The notes beneath the pieces were generated by a model. It worked only from the letters and a program-made list of their open reading frames with translations. It did not search any database and was not told where the DNA came from. A DNA stretch of 64,000 bases, from positions 496,001 to 560,000 of the forward strand of contig CAVVRY010000019.1 in assembly GCA_963750735.1 (NCBI GenBank), written 5' to 3'. This DNA comes from JANTGF01 sp963750735. GTDB lineage: Bacteria; Bacteroidota; Bacteroidia; Bacteroidales; VadinHA17. The translations under genes were made by a program, and so were the position numbers. This document shows positions 47,426 to 57,615 of this stretch, in pieces (position 1 is the stretch's first letter; every line of letters starts with the position of its first letter).

Positions 47426-48169
47426 ATGTACAAGCTATATGTTTTACTTTTATTAATAGGCCTTTTTGGTGTGTCCTGTAATAAAGAAACCGATCTGTTA
47501 GTTGACAATGAAACTTCTGCCTCAAAGTTGGACAGCTTAATTCAGGAAACCATTCTAAGTGTTGAATCAAAGACAAATGCGGATGCAATTACCTATTATT
47601 CACAATTTGATCAAACTCAAAGCCTGGATTCAGAAGTTATTGCCAGAACCCAGCAGGAGGATATTGGTAAGTTCGTTAATCGTAGATTAGGTATTGGCTT
47701 GTTAAGTAGTTTAAGTTCTAATAAAGATTTTGTAATAATTGTTGAAGCTGTTGATGCAAAATATACTGTTGCACCTGATACTTCTGTGGTTTTACTGCGC
47801 AAGGTCGATTTGTCAGCTGAGGATATTTTCAAAATGACCATCGAAAGTGATGTGGAGAATTTCAAATTAGTTGAGAATCATTTTGGGGAGGGCATTGTTA
47901 AATCAGCCTATGGCGACGATTATACTGAAGAAGAATGGGAAAATCTTGGACGGGCTCTATGGAAAACATATGACGCACAAGAAAGTATAGAAAATAGAGC
48001 TCTGGCTAACGATGTGTATAATTCTACCAGTAGCTATCCAATTAATTTGTATAGTTTCAATATTGCTGATGAGGAATTTGAATATTGGGTGATAAGTCGA
48101 AGAGCTTATACTGACATCTATAGCAAATTAAAAACCTTTATTAATACCTATAAAAATTATAAACCCTAG
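47426..48169 (+). CDS. Lipoprotein of unknown function
   Basis: 247 residues. Lipoprotein signal MYKLYVLLLLIGLFGVSC. The mature protein is mixed helical and strand, with DDYTEEEWENLGRALWKTYD and DEEFEYWVISRRAYTDIYSKLKTF near the end. Upstream lies AAGGAAG as a ribosome site. No domain recognised and no operon partner; the kinase after it has its own promoter. Confidence 0.75.
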   Translation: MYKLYVLLLLIGLFGVSCNKETDLLVDNETSASKLDSLIQETILSVESKTNADAITYYSQFDQTQSLDSEVIARTQQEDIGKFVNRRLGIGLLSSLSSNKDFVIIVEAVDAKYTVAPDTSVVLLRKVDLSAEDIFKMTIESDVENFKLVENHFGEGIVKSAYGDDYTEEEWENLGRALWKTYDAQESIENRALANDVYNSTSSYPINLYSFNIADEEFEYWVISRRAYTDIYSKLKTFINTYKNYKP

Positions 48170-48237
48170 TGCTACAAAATATTTTCCCAATCACTTATTA
48201 AAGCACTAATTGGCTCGCCATAAATCCTATATTTAGT

Positions 48238-48245
48238 TACTTTTG
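48238..48245 (+). promoter_or_regulatory. -7 element of the sensor kinase gene
   Basis: TACTTTTG, an exact TAnnTTTG match 21 bases before the start. A TTG at 48210-48212 is 25 bases upstream, a long spacer. Confidence 0.45.
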
Positions 48246-48266
48246 CATTTAATTTTATTACTCTAA

Positions 48267-49316
48267 ATGTTTAAGTACCCAACTCCCAAACAAATAGCTA
48301 TTCTTACAATTATTTCTTTTGAAGTAGTTGTTTTTCTATTGCTGATTGCTGTAAAACTTACATTAAAACCTGATTTGGAGTTGTTTCTTATTATTTTAAT
48401 TGTTTTTGCATCTTCCATCCCTGGATATTTTATTATTCATGAGGCTATTCAAAGGTTTCTATATCGAAAAATTAAGCTCATTTACAAAACCATAACTGAT
48501 CAAAAAGCTGTAAAAGGCCAGGATCTGGTAAAAAGTAAATTAAAAGAAGCTACCCTTGATGATGTAGAAAAGGAGGTATTATCGTGGACTGAGAATAAAA
48601 GTGAAGAAATTAATGAGCTAAAGAGGCTTGAGGAATATAGAAAGGAATTTCTTGGGAATGTCTCTCATGAATTAAAGACACCAGTATTCAATATTCAGGG
48701 CTATATTGAAAGCCTGATTGAAGGGGGACTAAAAGATGAAAGAATTAATATGAAATATCTCCAAAGGGCAAGTAGGAATGTTGACAGGCTTACCAAAATA
48801 ATTGAGGACCTTGAGGTTATTTCACTCATTGAGAACCATGCTTTTAATTTGGAATATGAAAGATTTAACATCTGCGATTTAGCTTCAGATGTATTTGAAT
48901 CAATGAATATTATGGCTGAAAATTCAGGGATACAGTTAGTGTTTAAATATCCTTCCAAGCTTGGATTTGAGGTTTATGCAGATAGAGAGAAGATCAAACA
49001 GGTTCTTATAAATCTGGTGTCAAATTCAATTCGCTATGGAAAACGGGGTGGGGAGACACGTATAGGTTGTTACGATATGCATGACAATGTTCTGATAGAA
49101 GTTTCAGACAATGGCCTTGGGATTGAAAAAAAGCACCTGCCCAGGTTGTTTGAACGATTTTATATGGTTGATAAATCCAGATCCGTTGAATCAGGTGGAA
49201 CCGGCCTGGGACTTTCAATTGTTAAACATATTCTTGAAGCACACAGACAGCCAATTAATGTAAGAAGCACATACGGAGTAGGCAGCACCTTTGGATTTAT
49301 GCTGAGAAAAGCCTGA
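48267..49316 (+). CDS. Membrane sensor histidine kinase, PhoR-like
   Basis: 349 residues. Two membrane helices (about 12-32 and 40-62) with almost no periplasmic part, then a linker, HisKA with the phospho-accepting His in FLGNVSHELKTPVFNIQGY (about 135), and HATPase with N box LINLVSNSIRYG, G1 VSDNGLGI and G2 ESGGTGLGLSIVKHI. All motifs needed for activity are present. The short sensor part suggests it detects a membrane or intramembrane signal. No response regulator is adjacent, so its partner is elsewhere. Confidence 0.93.
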   Translation: MFKYPTPKQIAILTIISFEVVVFLLLIAVKLTLKPDLELFLIILIVFASSIPGYFIIHEAIQRFLYRKIKLIYKTITDQKAVKGQDLVKSKLKEATLDDVEKEVLSWTENKSEEINELKRLEEYRKEFLGNVSHELKTPVFNIQGYIESLIEGGLKDERINMKYLQRASRNVDRLTKIIEDLEVISLIENHAFNLEYERFNICDLASDVFESMNIMAENSGIQLVFKYPSKLGFEVYADREKIKQVLINLVSNSIRYGKRGGETRIGCYDMHDNVLIEVSDNGLGIEKKHLPRLFERFYMVDKSRSVESGGTGLGLSIVKHILEAHRQPINVRSTYGVGSTFGFMLRKA

Positions 49317-49451
49317 AAAGAATTCAATCCAAATTTTGTTTTATCCATTCAAGTTAGCTTTCCGCTATATCTTATAAATGTTAGTTAATCTTCGAAACAA
49401 AGTTTTTGAGATTCTTTTAAAATACGTACTTTTATAACGATTGCTAAATCG

Positions 49452-49670
49452 ATGAATCTATTTTCTATTTTAATTGGGGTTATTGCTTTAATAATTAGCC
49501 TTGTAGGCTTTTTCCCTCTATTGGGTTGGTTAAATTGGATTTCCGTATTCCTGGCTATAATTGGCCTGGCAATTGGCATTGTAGCAAAATATAAACAGGG
49601 ACAGAATTTAAATATATTTGTTCTTATTGTTGCAATAATTCGTTTATATATTGGAGGAGGGGTTATATAA
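49452..49670 (+). CDS. Small two-helix membrane protein
   Basis: 72 residues with two or three membrane segments (MNLFSILIGVIALIISLVGFFPLLGWL, WISVFLAIIGLAIGIVA, and a C-terminal IFVLIVAIIRLYIGGG). The ATG is the only one in the frame. Short inner-membrane proteins with this layout are common and uncharacterised. It stands alone. Confidence 0.6.
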   Translation: MNLFSILIGVIALIISLVGFFPLLGWLNWISVFLAIIGLAIGIVAKYKQGQNLNIFVLIVAIIRLYIGGGVI

Positions 49671-49760
49671 TTTTCTATATAACCTCTACAATGGCTTTGT
49701 ATAAATGATTAGATAGCTTTTGTAGAAAAAACAAAATAAAACAAATTAAAATTCAATAAA

Positions 49761-50914
49761 ATGAAAACAAACTCAATTGTGAAAATTCCCTTCTTTTTTG
49801 CTTTAGTTATTGTGGGCTTATTGTTATCATGTTCTTCTCAAAAAAAGACAATGAGGAAAAATCAAAAACTGAAAAAAATATGAAAATTGAATCAAAAGTA
49901 TTTGGAAGTGTTGATGGACAGGAAGTTATGCTTTTTATGTTTGAGAATAAAAATGGCATGAAGGTTGACATTACCAATTATGGTGGCATAGTAACTTCAA
50001 TAGTTGTACCTGACAAAAACGGTGATTTTGAGAATATAACTCTTGGATTTGATGATTTGCAATCCTATCTGAATGGACACCCATATTTTGGAGCCATAGT
50101 TGGCCGATATGGAAATAGAATTGCAATGGGTGAATTTGAGATTGATGGTGAAAAGTATACCCTCGCTAAGAACAATGGTGAAAACCATTTACATGGTGGA
50201 ATTGTTGGGTTTGATAAAAAAGTTTGGGATGTTGAATCCTTTGAAACCGATAATGAGGTGGGTTTAAAGCTTCATTATCTTAGTCCCGATATGGAAGAAG
50301 GTTTTCCAGGTAATTTGGATGTAAACGTTACATACACACTTACAAATGATAATGAGTTAAAGATAGGTTATAAAGCAACAATTGATAAGGCATGCCCAAT
50401 TAATTTAACATATCATGGATATTTCAATTTAACAGGTGGAGAAAGAGATGTTTTAAGCCACGAGCTAATGATGAATGCTGATAAATATGTCGTGGTAAAT
50501 GAAAGCCTTATTCCTACCGGTGAGCTCCGTGATTGTGAAAATACTCCTATGGATTTTAGTGAATTTGAAGCAATTGGTGCCAGGATTGATCAAACTGACG
50601 GTGGATATGATCATAGTTATGCTCTTAATAAAGAAGGAAGTGAGCTTAGCCTGGTAGCCAAAGTTGTTGAACCTGAATCTGGGCGGTTAATGGAAGTCTG
50701 GACCACCGAGCCGGGTGTTCAATTATATACAGGAAATTTCTTAGATGGCACTCTTACAGGTAAAGATGGAGTAGTTTACAACAAGCAATATGGCTTCTGC
50801 CTGGAAACTCAGCATTATCCTGACTCTCCGAATCAGCCCGATTTTCCAAACTCAATTTTAAGGCCCGGGGAAGAATATACTCAAACTACTATTTATAAGT
50901 TTTCAGTTAAATAA
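49761..50914 (+). CDS. Aldose 1-epimerase lipoprotein (galactose mutarotase), frameshifted near N-terminus
   Basis: The catalytic frame begins at 49829 (MFFSKKDNEE...); upstream, a second frame from the ATG at 49761 gives a lipoprotein signal (MKTNSIVKIPFFFALVIVGLLLSC). One A missing from the A7 run near 49845 separates them. Corrected length is about 384 residues. Family motifs: NYGGIVTSIVVPDKNG, GRYGNRIAMGEF, NHLHGGIVGFDKK (substrate His), TYHGYFNLTG (catalytic His), and GVQLYTGNFLDG, CLETQHYPDSPN with the catalytic Glu. It interconverts sugar anomers in the periplasm and opens a four-gene carbohydrate operon. Confidence 0.87.
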
Positions 50915-50933
50915 GAAAATTCTGCTTCACTAA

Positions 50934-53711
50934 ATGATTCGATATCTTCAAATATTATTCCTGTCTTCAGTATTTATGATGGGAGTAATTTATGGAGGGA
51001 AAACTCAAACGCTTGAATCTTTTGGTTTTAAGTTTACCAATGGATTGGAACTGGGTTCTATCAGATTGTCCATTAGTGAAGATATCTTATTCATTCCACC
51101 AAGTTCGTTATTCAGTGTTGAAGTTAATGGGCAGTATTTTAGTTCAAAGGATATAAAGGCATTACTTGACTCTGACCAGATCAGGTTAATGTTTCCGAAT
51201 GGATTAACTGGCAGCCTGAAATCTTATGGAAATGGAGCAAAAGGCTGGAAAGGCATCCTTAAGCTTAGAAACCGGTCTCCTGACACTCTAATTTTAGAGA
51301 ATGTTGTTCCTTTCGGGGCCACTGATGATAATGTTTATCTAACTTCAGAAGGCCCCTGGGCGTTGACCAGGGCAAATCTATATATTCCAGACAAAAATCC
51401 TATTAGTGTGATTCTTCCTGACAATGCATGGGAGATGGGTTATGGCGCAAAGCAGTTGGATGAGAATTATAGTGTTGCTGCAATATGTCGACGTACAGGG
51501 AAAGAGAATGCTGACTTAAAAAGGTATAAAACGATACTTCCACCTAACTCAGAAGTTGAGTACACTTTTTACGCTGATGTTTTTAGCGGGCAATGGCAGG
51601 AAGGATTAAAAATGATGTTTCAGGATAGGTATTTGTTCGATTTGGAGGAATTTGATTACACATTGTATGATAGAGAAGACCTGAACTGGATAAAGAATAA
51701 GTATATTATTACATTGCAATTTGCCTGGGATCAACAGTTTTATAATTCAGATACAAAGAAGTTTAGCCTGTATTCCTATCTGGAAGAGGGGCAGAAAAAA
51801 TTTGGTGGATATGATGTTTATGGCATTTGGCCTACATGGCCCAGGCTGGGAGTTGATCAAAGGAACCAGTGGGAACTATATGAAGATCTTCCTTATGGCC
51901 TACCAAAACTTAAGGAACTCTCAGGATATTGCAAGGCCAATGGAACAAGATTTTTTATTTCCTACAATCCTTGGGACCAAAGTACTGACGAACAGGATCC
52001 GTACAAGTCTATGGCTTCTCTCATTAAAAATATTGATGCTGATGGGGTTGTATTAGATACAAGAGGTAGCTCAAGTTTTAAGTTGCAAAATGCTGCTGAT
52101 AGTGTTAAGCAAGGAGTTGTAATGTATTCTGAGGGAATGGCTATTACTAAAGATATGCCCGGGATACTTTCAGGAAGGGTTCATAATGCAATATCAAGAT
52201 CCCCTATCCTTAACCTGAATAAACTAATTAAACCTGATTTTGCCATTTTTAGAGTATGTGTTTTAAACAGAGGTAGGATTCACCGGGATCTGGCCATTTC
52301 ATTTTTCAATGGCTATGGAACAGAGATTAATACTTTTGACCCGGGTAGACCCGATTGGTTAGAGGAGGAGTACCTATATCTGGGGAAAACAACAAGAATT
52401 TTACGGGAAAACTCCACAGTATTCTTGAATACGGATTGGGTGCCTCTTGTTCCGACTTTGCAGGATAATATATATGTAAATAAATGGAAGAAAGGAAATA
52501 AATCAATATATACTGTTTTGAGTATGAATCCTGAGGGTGCCAGCAAGCCTATGTTTGAAGTAAATAATTCCGAGGATTTTCATTTTGTTAGCTTGTGGCA
52601 TCATAGAGAACTAAATCCTTTTCAAATAGATGGAAAGAGTTATATCCAGGTTGATGTTCGTGAATTCAACAAAAAATGGCTGGGTACAAACCGTGAAGGA
52701 AACCTCGATTGTATTGCTGGCTTACCAAATTTATTGAATTTAGAATTGAAGGGTGATTCATTAAAAATTATTACATCCGAGGGTAATCTTGTTAAAATAT
52801 GGAATGGAAATCCTTCTTATCAAAATACACCCAAGGAGTATTCAGAGAATCAATTTAGGGTAAAACTTGCTGAATTATTTAACAAGAATGAGGGCAAATT
52901 TGTAGTTCAGCTTTTTAATGATGATGAACTTCTTGATGAGCGGGTAGTAAATGTTGAACCTGGTAAACCATATTTAATAAGCAGCGTACAACAAACAAAA
53001 AAATATAGAAATCCACCGTCTGGGATGAAGATTGTACCAGGAGCAAATTTTAATTTCGAAGTGTCCAATCCTGATCAATTCATTCCATACCCTGATTACT
53101 CAGTTCCTCAGACAGTTAAGGTTGATAGTTTTTGCATGGATGAATACCCTGTTACAAACAAGGATTTTTTTGACTTTCTGGAAGCAACCCATTACATACC
53201 TCAAAATACCGTAAACTTTTTGAAGCACTGGGAAAATGGGATATATCCACAGGGGCAGGAAAATTATCCGGTTGTTTATATCAATATTGAAGATGCAAAA
53301 GCATATGCTGATTGGGTAGGAAAGAGATTGCCAACTGAGATTGAATGGCAATATGCAGCTCAAGGTACAGATGGAAGATTATGGCCATGGGGGGAAGAGT
53401 ATCATGGTACGCGGTGCAATAATGCTTTTGGAAAAGCCACACCTGTAGATGCCTTTCCAAAAGGGAATAGTCCTTTTGAAATAAGCGATATGGTAGGAAA
53501 TATTTGGCAATTAACAAACGATATATATTTTAATGGAAGTTATAAATTTGTTATAATTCGGGGAGGAAGCTATTTTAACCCTACTTCCAGTTCATGGTAT
53601 GTGAAAGGTGGTCCTCAGCAACTCAATCGAACACAAATGCTTCTATTGGTAACGCCTGGATTTGACCGAAATGCTACAGTTGGGTTCAGGTGTGTGGCTG
53701 ATGTAGAATAA
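50934..53711 (+). CDS. Secreted fusion of a glycosidase-like barrel and an FGE-sulfatase (SUMF1-like) domain
   Basis: 925 residues with a signal peptide ending YGGKTQT. Residues about 25-220 are beta-rich. Residues about 245-540 look like a TIM barrel, with WPTWPRLGVD, FFISYNPWDQSTD, DGVVLDTRGSS and VVMYSEGM at strand ends, suggesting Asp/Glu catalysts; the family was not identified. Residues about 690-925 are a formylglycine-generating-enzyme-like domain (GMKIVPGANF, FCMDEYPVTNKDFFDFL, RLPTEIEWQYAAQG, WPWGEEY, GNIWQLTND, IRGGSY, VGFRCVAD). The FGE domain lacks the paired active-site Cys, so it is probably a binding or structural unit. It is 19 bases after galM and co-transcribed. Confidence 0.78.
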   Translation: MIRYLQILFLSSVFMMGVIYGGKTQTLESFGFKFTNGLELGSIRLSISEDILFIPPSSLFSVEVNGQYFSSKDIKALLDSDQIRLMFPNGLTGSLKSYGNGAKGWKGILKLRNRSPDTLILENVVPFGATDDNVYLTSEGPWALTRANLYIPDKNPISVILPDNAWEMGYGAKQLDENYSVAAICRRTGKENADLKRYKTILPPNSEVEYTFYADVFSGQWQEGLKMMFQDRYLFDLEEFDYTLYDREDLNWIKNKYIITLQFAWDQQFYNSDTKKFSLYSYLEEGQKKFGGYDVYGIWPTWPRLGVDQRNQWELYEDLPYGLPKLKELSGYCKANGTRFFISYNPWDQSTDEQDPYKSMASLIKNIDADGVVLDTRGSSSFKLQNAADSVKQGVVMYSEGMAITKDMPGILSGRVHNAISRSPILNLNKLIKPDFAIFRVCVLNRGRIHRDLAISFFNGYGTEINTFDPGRPDWLEEEYLYLGKTTRILRENSTVFLNTDWVPLVPTLQDNIYVNKWKKGNKSIYTVLSMNPEGASKPMFEVNNSEDFHFVSLWHHRELNPFQIDGKSYIQVDVREFNKKWLGTNREGNLDCIAGLPNLLNLELKGDSLKIITSEGNLVKIWNGNPSYQNTPKEYSENQFRVKLAELFNKNEGKFVVQLFNDDELLDERVVNVEPGKPYLISSVQQTKKYRNPPSGMKIVPGANFNFEVSNPDQFIPYPDYSVPQTVKVDSFCMDEYPVTNKDFFDFLEATHYIPQNTVNFLKHWENGIYPQGQENYPVVYINIEDAKAYADWVGKRLPTEIEWQYAAQGTDGRLWPWGEEYHGTRCNNAFGKATPVDAFPKGNSPFEISDMVGNIWQLTNDIYFNGSYKFVIIRGGSYFNPTSSSWYVKGGPQQLNRTQMLLLVTPGFDRNATVGFRCVADVE

Positions 53712-53824
53712 TCCTTATGCGTTCCTGTTTCCACTGCCATTTAAGGAAACATTGTTGATAAACCAGTCTAAAATATTCAAAAACTATGCTGTTAACTTTT
53801 TTTCAGAGAAGGGAAATCCAGAAA

Positions 53825-54013
53825 ATGGGGTCGGAGCGTAGAAAAGGAAATTTAATTATCAAATACGCTAATTATATCTTTTTCATTTTAATCCTGATTC
53901 TGCTGCTTTTTGTGATTTATTTTTTATCCAAGCTAAAGGATTATTCTGATGACCAACCTGAAGATCCAAGACATACAGTTGAAATAGCCGCCTGGCATAC
54001 TCACTCAAAATGA
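53825..54013 (+). CDS. Small single-pass membrane protein
   Basis: 62 residues from the ATG at 53825; the same frame is open to an ATG at 53786 that would add an unlikely hydrophobic start. One membrane helix (YANYIFFILILILLLFVIYFL) and a charged tail. Its stop overlaps the start of the next gene (ATGA), the mark of translational coupling, which is the main support for it being real. Function unknown; position suggests a role with the glycosidase. Confidence 0.6.
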   Translation: MGSERRKGNLIIKYANYIFFILILILLLFVIYFLSKLKDYSDDQPEDPRHTVEIAAWHTHSK

Positions 54014-56173
54014 GGGAAATACAAATACTTATCCTGTTGAGTCTGATGACATTCAATTTATCAGGACAAAAATTAATTGTCTCTGATCCATATTTTCAAA
54101 TTGAAGCAGAATACAACGATCCTCTTTACACCACTTATGCCGCCTCACCTGAGCGATCACGCTTATATGGCGATAGGGCATATGTTATGGATTACTACAC
54201 CGGAAGTAAAGCATTGACCTATTCTTCAGAGAAAGCAGGCAATATCTTTTCAATTTGGATGATCAATAAGCTTGCTATTATGTCTACAGATCAATTTTAT
54301 GAAAGACCGGTTGTAAAGGCTTCCTTTCCTGATATGTCCATTGTTGAATATCAGCCAATGAAAGATATTCATGTTCAGGAGGCTTTTTTAGTATATAGCT
54401 CTACGCTTTCCCTTATCAGGTTGCATATTGAAAATAGTGATACGATTTCTCACCTGATAGACTTATATCCGGTTTTTGAATCGGAAAATGAAAACTTGCA
54501 AGTAGTAAAGTATGATGGAACCTTGAATGCTTATACAACTCATCATGAGGAGAGTAAAAAAAGACTAATAAGCAATCTATATGAAAATGAACCCTATATT
54601 GAGGATGTTAGAGATTTATTTATGGTTGATTTTCATCCACATTCTTATGGAGCTTATCAAGGTCATATGAAGGGCTTTTATGATACAATTAAGACCGATT
54701 GGTATGATGAAAATCGAGTTGATTCACTGAATATGCTTGACTCAGGAAAAGTCAACTTTGTATCCATACAGGGTAGGTTTCTCCTGGAGCCTGGTGAAGT
54801 GAAGGAAGTTAAGATATATAGAGGCTGGCAGGGGCAAGATGAAGATATTCAATCCATTTATTCACAGATTGACCAACTTCAAGCTACTTCTTTACAACAC
54901 TTTGTAAACCAGAATGTACAAATGTTTAATTCTATTCCAAAAATTCAATTCAATTCTGAGGATGAAAAGCTGGTTTATTTAGGAAGTTTAAATCTGGTAA
55001 GGTCTTGTATGTTGCCACCTGCAGGAAAAACAAGTTATAATTATTATGTTTTTTCAAGGGAACCAAAATGGGGCTGGGGACATGGGCACCAGGTATTACA
55101 TGAATCCCTTTCAATGATGGCCTATGCCTATTTGGATCCAGAATCAGCACAAAACTCTCAACGTGTTTTTATGGAACAGCAGGGTGCAGATGGCCTAATT
55201 GCCTACCGTCATGGACCAAGAGGAGCACAAACATATCCACACAAAGGTATGGCAACAACTTCTGCACCTTTCTATAGTTGGATAAACTGGGAAATATTTG
55301 AGGTAAGCCATGATTTAGATTTTTTAGAAGATGCATATAGTTCTGGAAGAAGTTATGTGAATTGGCTGAAAGACAACAGAGATAGAGATAAGGATGGATT
55401 GTTTGAATGGGGCCCTTATGGCATAATTGAAAATGTACGTGATTGGTATAATGTAATATTCCAGGTTTCAAAAGAACGGTATCTGGATGTTGACAAGGAA
55501 GATATTTCAGATGAGCTGGAATGTCTCGATCTTTCTTTAATGCTGGTAAAAGAGATGAGATCACTCAGTAAAATGGCTGCAGAGCTTAAAAAAAATGATG
55601 AGGCAAAAGAATGGGAAAAGCAAGCCAACCAGACTATCTGAACTGATAAACGAAGTTATGTGGGATGAGAAATCAGAATTTTTCTTCCATGTTGATAAGG
55701 TAAACCATGAATTTGAGTTTATGGGACGAAACCTCAAAAGGCCCGAGATTATTGGATTTCTTCCCCTTTGGGCAGAAGCAGTTTCTCAGGAAACGGCGGG
55801 AAAATTGTTACAAAGCCTGACTGATACAAGTACCTTCTGGCGAAAATATGGAATTCCAACCCTTTCCGCATCTGATCCTTATTATAATCCCAATGTTGAT
55901 TATTGTTGTAAATGGAATGGGCCAGTGTGGCTGTTATGGAATTACATGATTTTTGATGGACTTATAAATTATGGTTTTGATGAAACTGCAAAAGCCCTGG
56001 CCGACAAAATGATTCTTGCTGCAAAAACACAACTCTCCCTCAATCATAGATTTTGGGAATCCTATAGTCCGGACAATGAAATACTCAATTGCCCTTCAAA
56101 TTATATATGGGATGCAATTATGGCTAAATTGCTTATTGAGGTTTACACAATAGATAGTTCAGTTAATCCATAA
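54010..56173 (+). CDS. Secreted (alpha/alpha)6-barrel glycoside hydrolase, GH63/MGH-like, frameshifted
   Basis: Pieces 54010-55641 and the frame from about 55600 to 56173 give about 720 residues. Signal peptide MREIQILILLSLMTFNLSGQ. A beta-sandwich N-terminus (to about 300) is followed by the toroid with WGWGHGHQVLHESLSMM, GLIAYRHGPRG, DRDKDGLFEWGPYG, then after the shift LKRPEIIGFLPLWAEAV, YGIPTLSASDPYY and WNGPVWLLWNYMIFDGL, the motifs of GH63 and mannosylglycerate-hydrolase-like enzymes. One base extra near 55640 splits it. The substrate is likely an alpha-linked glycan; it completes the carbohydrate operon. Confidence 0.82.
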
Positions 56174-56177
56174 AAAC

Positions 56178-56639
56178 CTATTTTAATGGCTTACCCTGGA
56201 TAAGCATGCCAACACAAGTAAAATAATCTTCTATTTCCTGGTCAGTCGCCTCATCTCCGAGAATAGACATTTCTATCGTAAACTGTCTTGTTTTTTCTAC
56301 GCCAAAACCTACAGATTCAAGGTAGTCATCATCTTCATTATCATATAAAATATCCTCCGAAATGGGATCTATCAGTTTAAAATGAATTGGGTAGTAGTCT
56401 TTTGTTGTACAAAACGATACCAGGTACTCCTTCTTTCCGTAAAATATTATGTTATATTTTAAAGTATAACCAACCCCAATTATATCACTTCTTGACTGAC
56501 CAAAAATCTCAAATGGTTTTTCAACATCTAGCTGGCAATCACCTAATTTGTGGAAATTTTCACACTCTTGTCCATTCACATTCATTGATGTGATGATAAA
56601 AGCAACAAGTATGAGCCTGATAATTTTTATATATTTCAT
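56178..56639 (-). CDS. Secreted protein of unknown function
   Basis: 153 residues with a signal peptide (MKYIKIIRLILVAFIITSMNVNGQ). The mature part is beta-rich with four Cys (ECENFHKLGDC near the start, FCTTKD, FTCVGM), which could form disulphides. Last gene of the minus-strand operon that begins at 63579, 27 bases after the lipoprotein gene. Not recognised. Confidence 0.7.
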   Translation of the reverse strand: MKYIKIIRLILVAFIITSMNVNGQECENFHKLGDCQLDVEKPFEIFGQSRSDIIGVGYTLKYNIIFYGKKEYLVSFCTTKDYYPIHFKLIDPISEDILYDNEDDDYLESVGFGVEKTRQFTIEMSILGDEATDQEIEDYFTCVGMLIQGKPLK

Positions 56640-56666
56640 TTTTCTCCTATTTTATAATTATACTAT

Positions 56667-57566
56667 TCAAATACCTGTTATTTGATTTCTGATATCAGTA
56701 ATTTCTTTTTTCATATTAATGAAATCTTCTTCTGAAATCTTAATATCCTCTCCTCCTGATATAAAGAGTTTACTTTCACTGGTTTTTGAAACCACAATGC
56801 TAGTCTCTTCAGCTGACAACTGGTCAAAGGTTTCTTTAATTAGGGACAAATACTTAATAACTTTATTTACGTTAGGATCATCATCGTACATGCTTGAACG
56901 CGAGAATAAGTTATCAAATGGATACTTTAACTCACTTACCTGTTGAATAATTGGATCATTTTCGGAGTACTCTTCCACAGACTGTAAAACAAGATACAAA
57001 CATTCCACATAAGCTCCGGTTGTTACAATGGCCAAAATATTGTCTTTTTTACTTACTTCAAGGTAATTGAACAATTGCAAAAATGCTTCATCAGATATAT
57101 ATACCAATGAATCAACAATATTTATATTGTTATTTGCACGGGCTAAAAGCGATTCGAATACTTTTGATGAAACCCCAACCTCAATACCAAGAGTTTTAAT
57201 GGCTTCCAAATAATCAATACATTCTCCTAATCTTTCAAATCTGGCTGAGTATGCCAAATCTGCAACATATACCCCTAAGTTTAAAGCTTGTGATTTTGAA
57301 TCAATATATCGGTCCATGTCATCAACAGTATGCACCATATTGGGTTTATAACTTATATTGACCTCATAAAACTGTTCAATCACTTCACCCGGAGTTGGAA
57401 TAAGATATAGCAGATCTTCCATTACTTCTGGTTTCCAATCATCTGATTGCCCTTCTAAAGTATTTTCTCTTTCGTTGTCCGCAGTATTTGTTTTATCCAT
57501 GTTGCAGGCTGAAAATCCTATTAACAAAAGAAGTGTAAAGAATGGTAATACTAATTTGAATTTCAT
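56667..57566 (-). CDS. Helical lipoprotein of unknown function
   Basis: 299 residues. Lipoprotein signal ending IGFSAC. The mature part is almost all helical: PTPGEVIEQFYEVNISYKP, then QALNLGVYVADLAYSARFERLGECIDYLEAIKTLGIE, and a C-terminal IKISEEDFINMKKEITDIRNQI. The VYVADLAY pattern recurs in uncharacterised Bacteroidota lipoproteins. It follows the ABC gene after 49 bases, so it may work with that transporter in the envelope. Confidence 0.75.
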   Translation of the reverse strand: MKFKLVLPFFTLLLLIGFSACNMDKTNTADNERENTLEGQSDDWKPEVMEDLLYLIPTPGEVIEQFYEVNISYKPNMVHTVDDMDRYIDSKSQALNLGVYVADLAYSARFERLGECIDYLEAIKTLGIEVGVSSKVFESLLARANNNINIVDSLVYISDEAFLQLFNYLEVSKKDNILAIVTTGAYVECLYLVLQSVEEYSENDPIIQQVSELKYPFDNLFSRSSMYDDDPNVNKVIKYLSLIKETFDQLSAEETSIVVSKTSESKLFISGGEDIKISEEDFINMKKEITDIRNQITGI

Positions 57567-57615
57567 TTTTAAATATTTTGAATTAATATAAATCTGTATT
57601 CATTTCTAATTCAGT

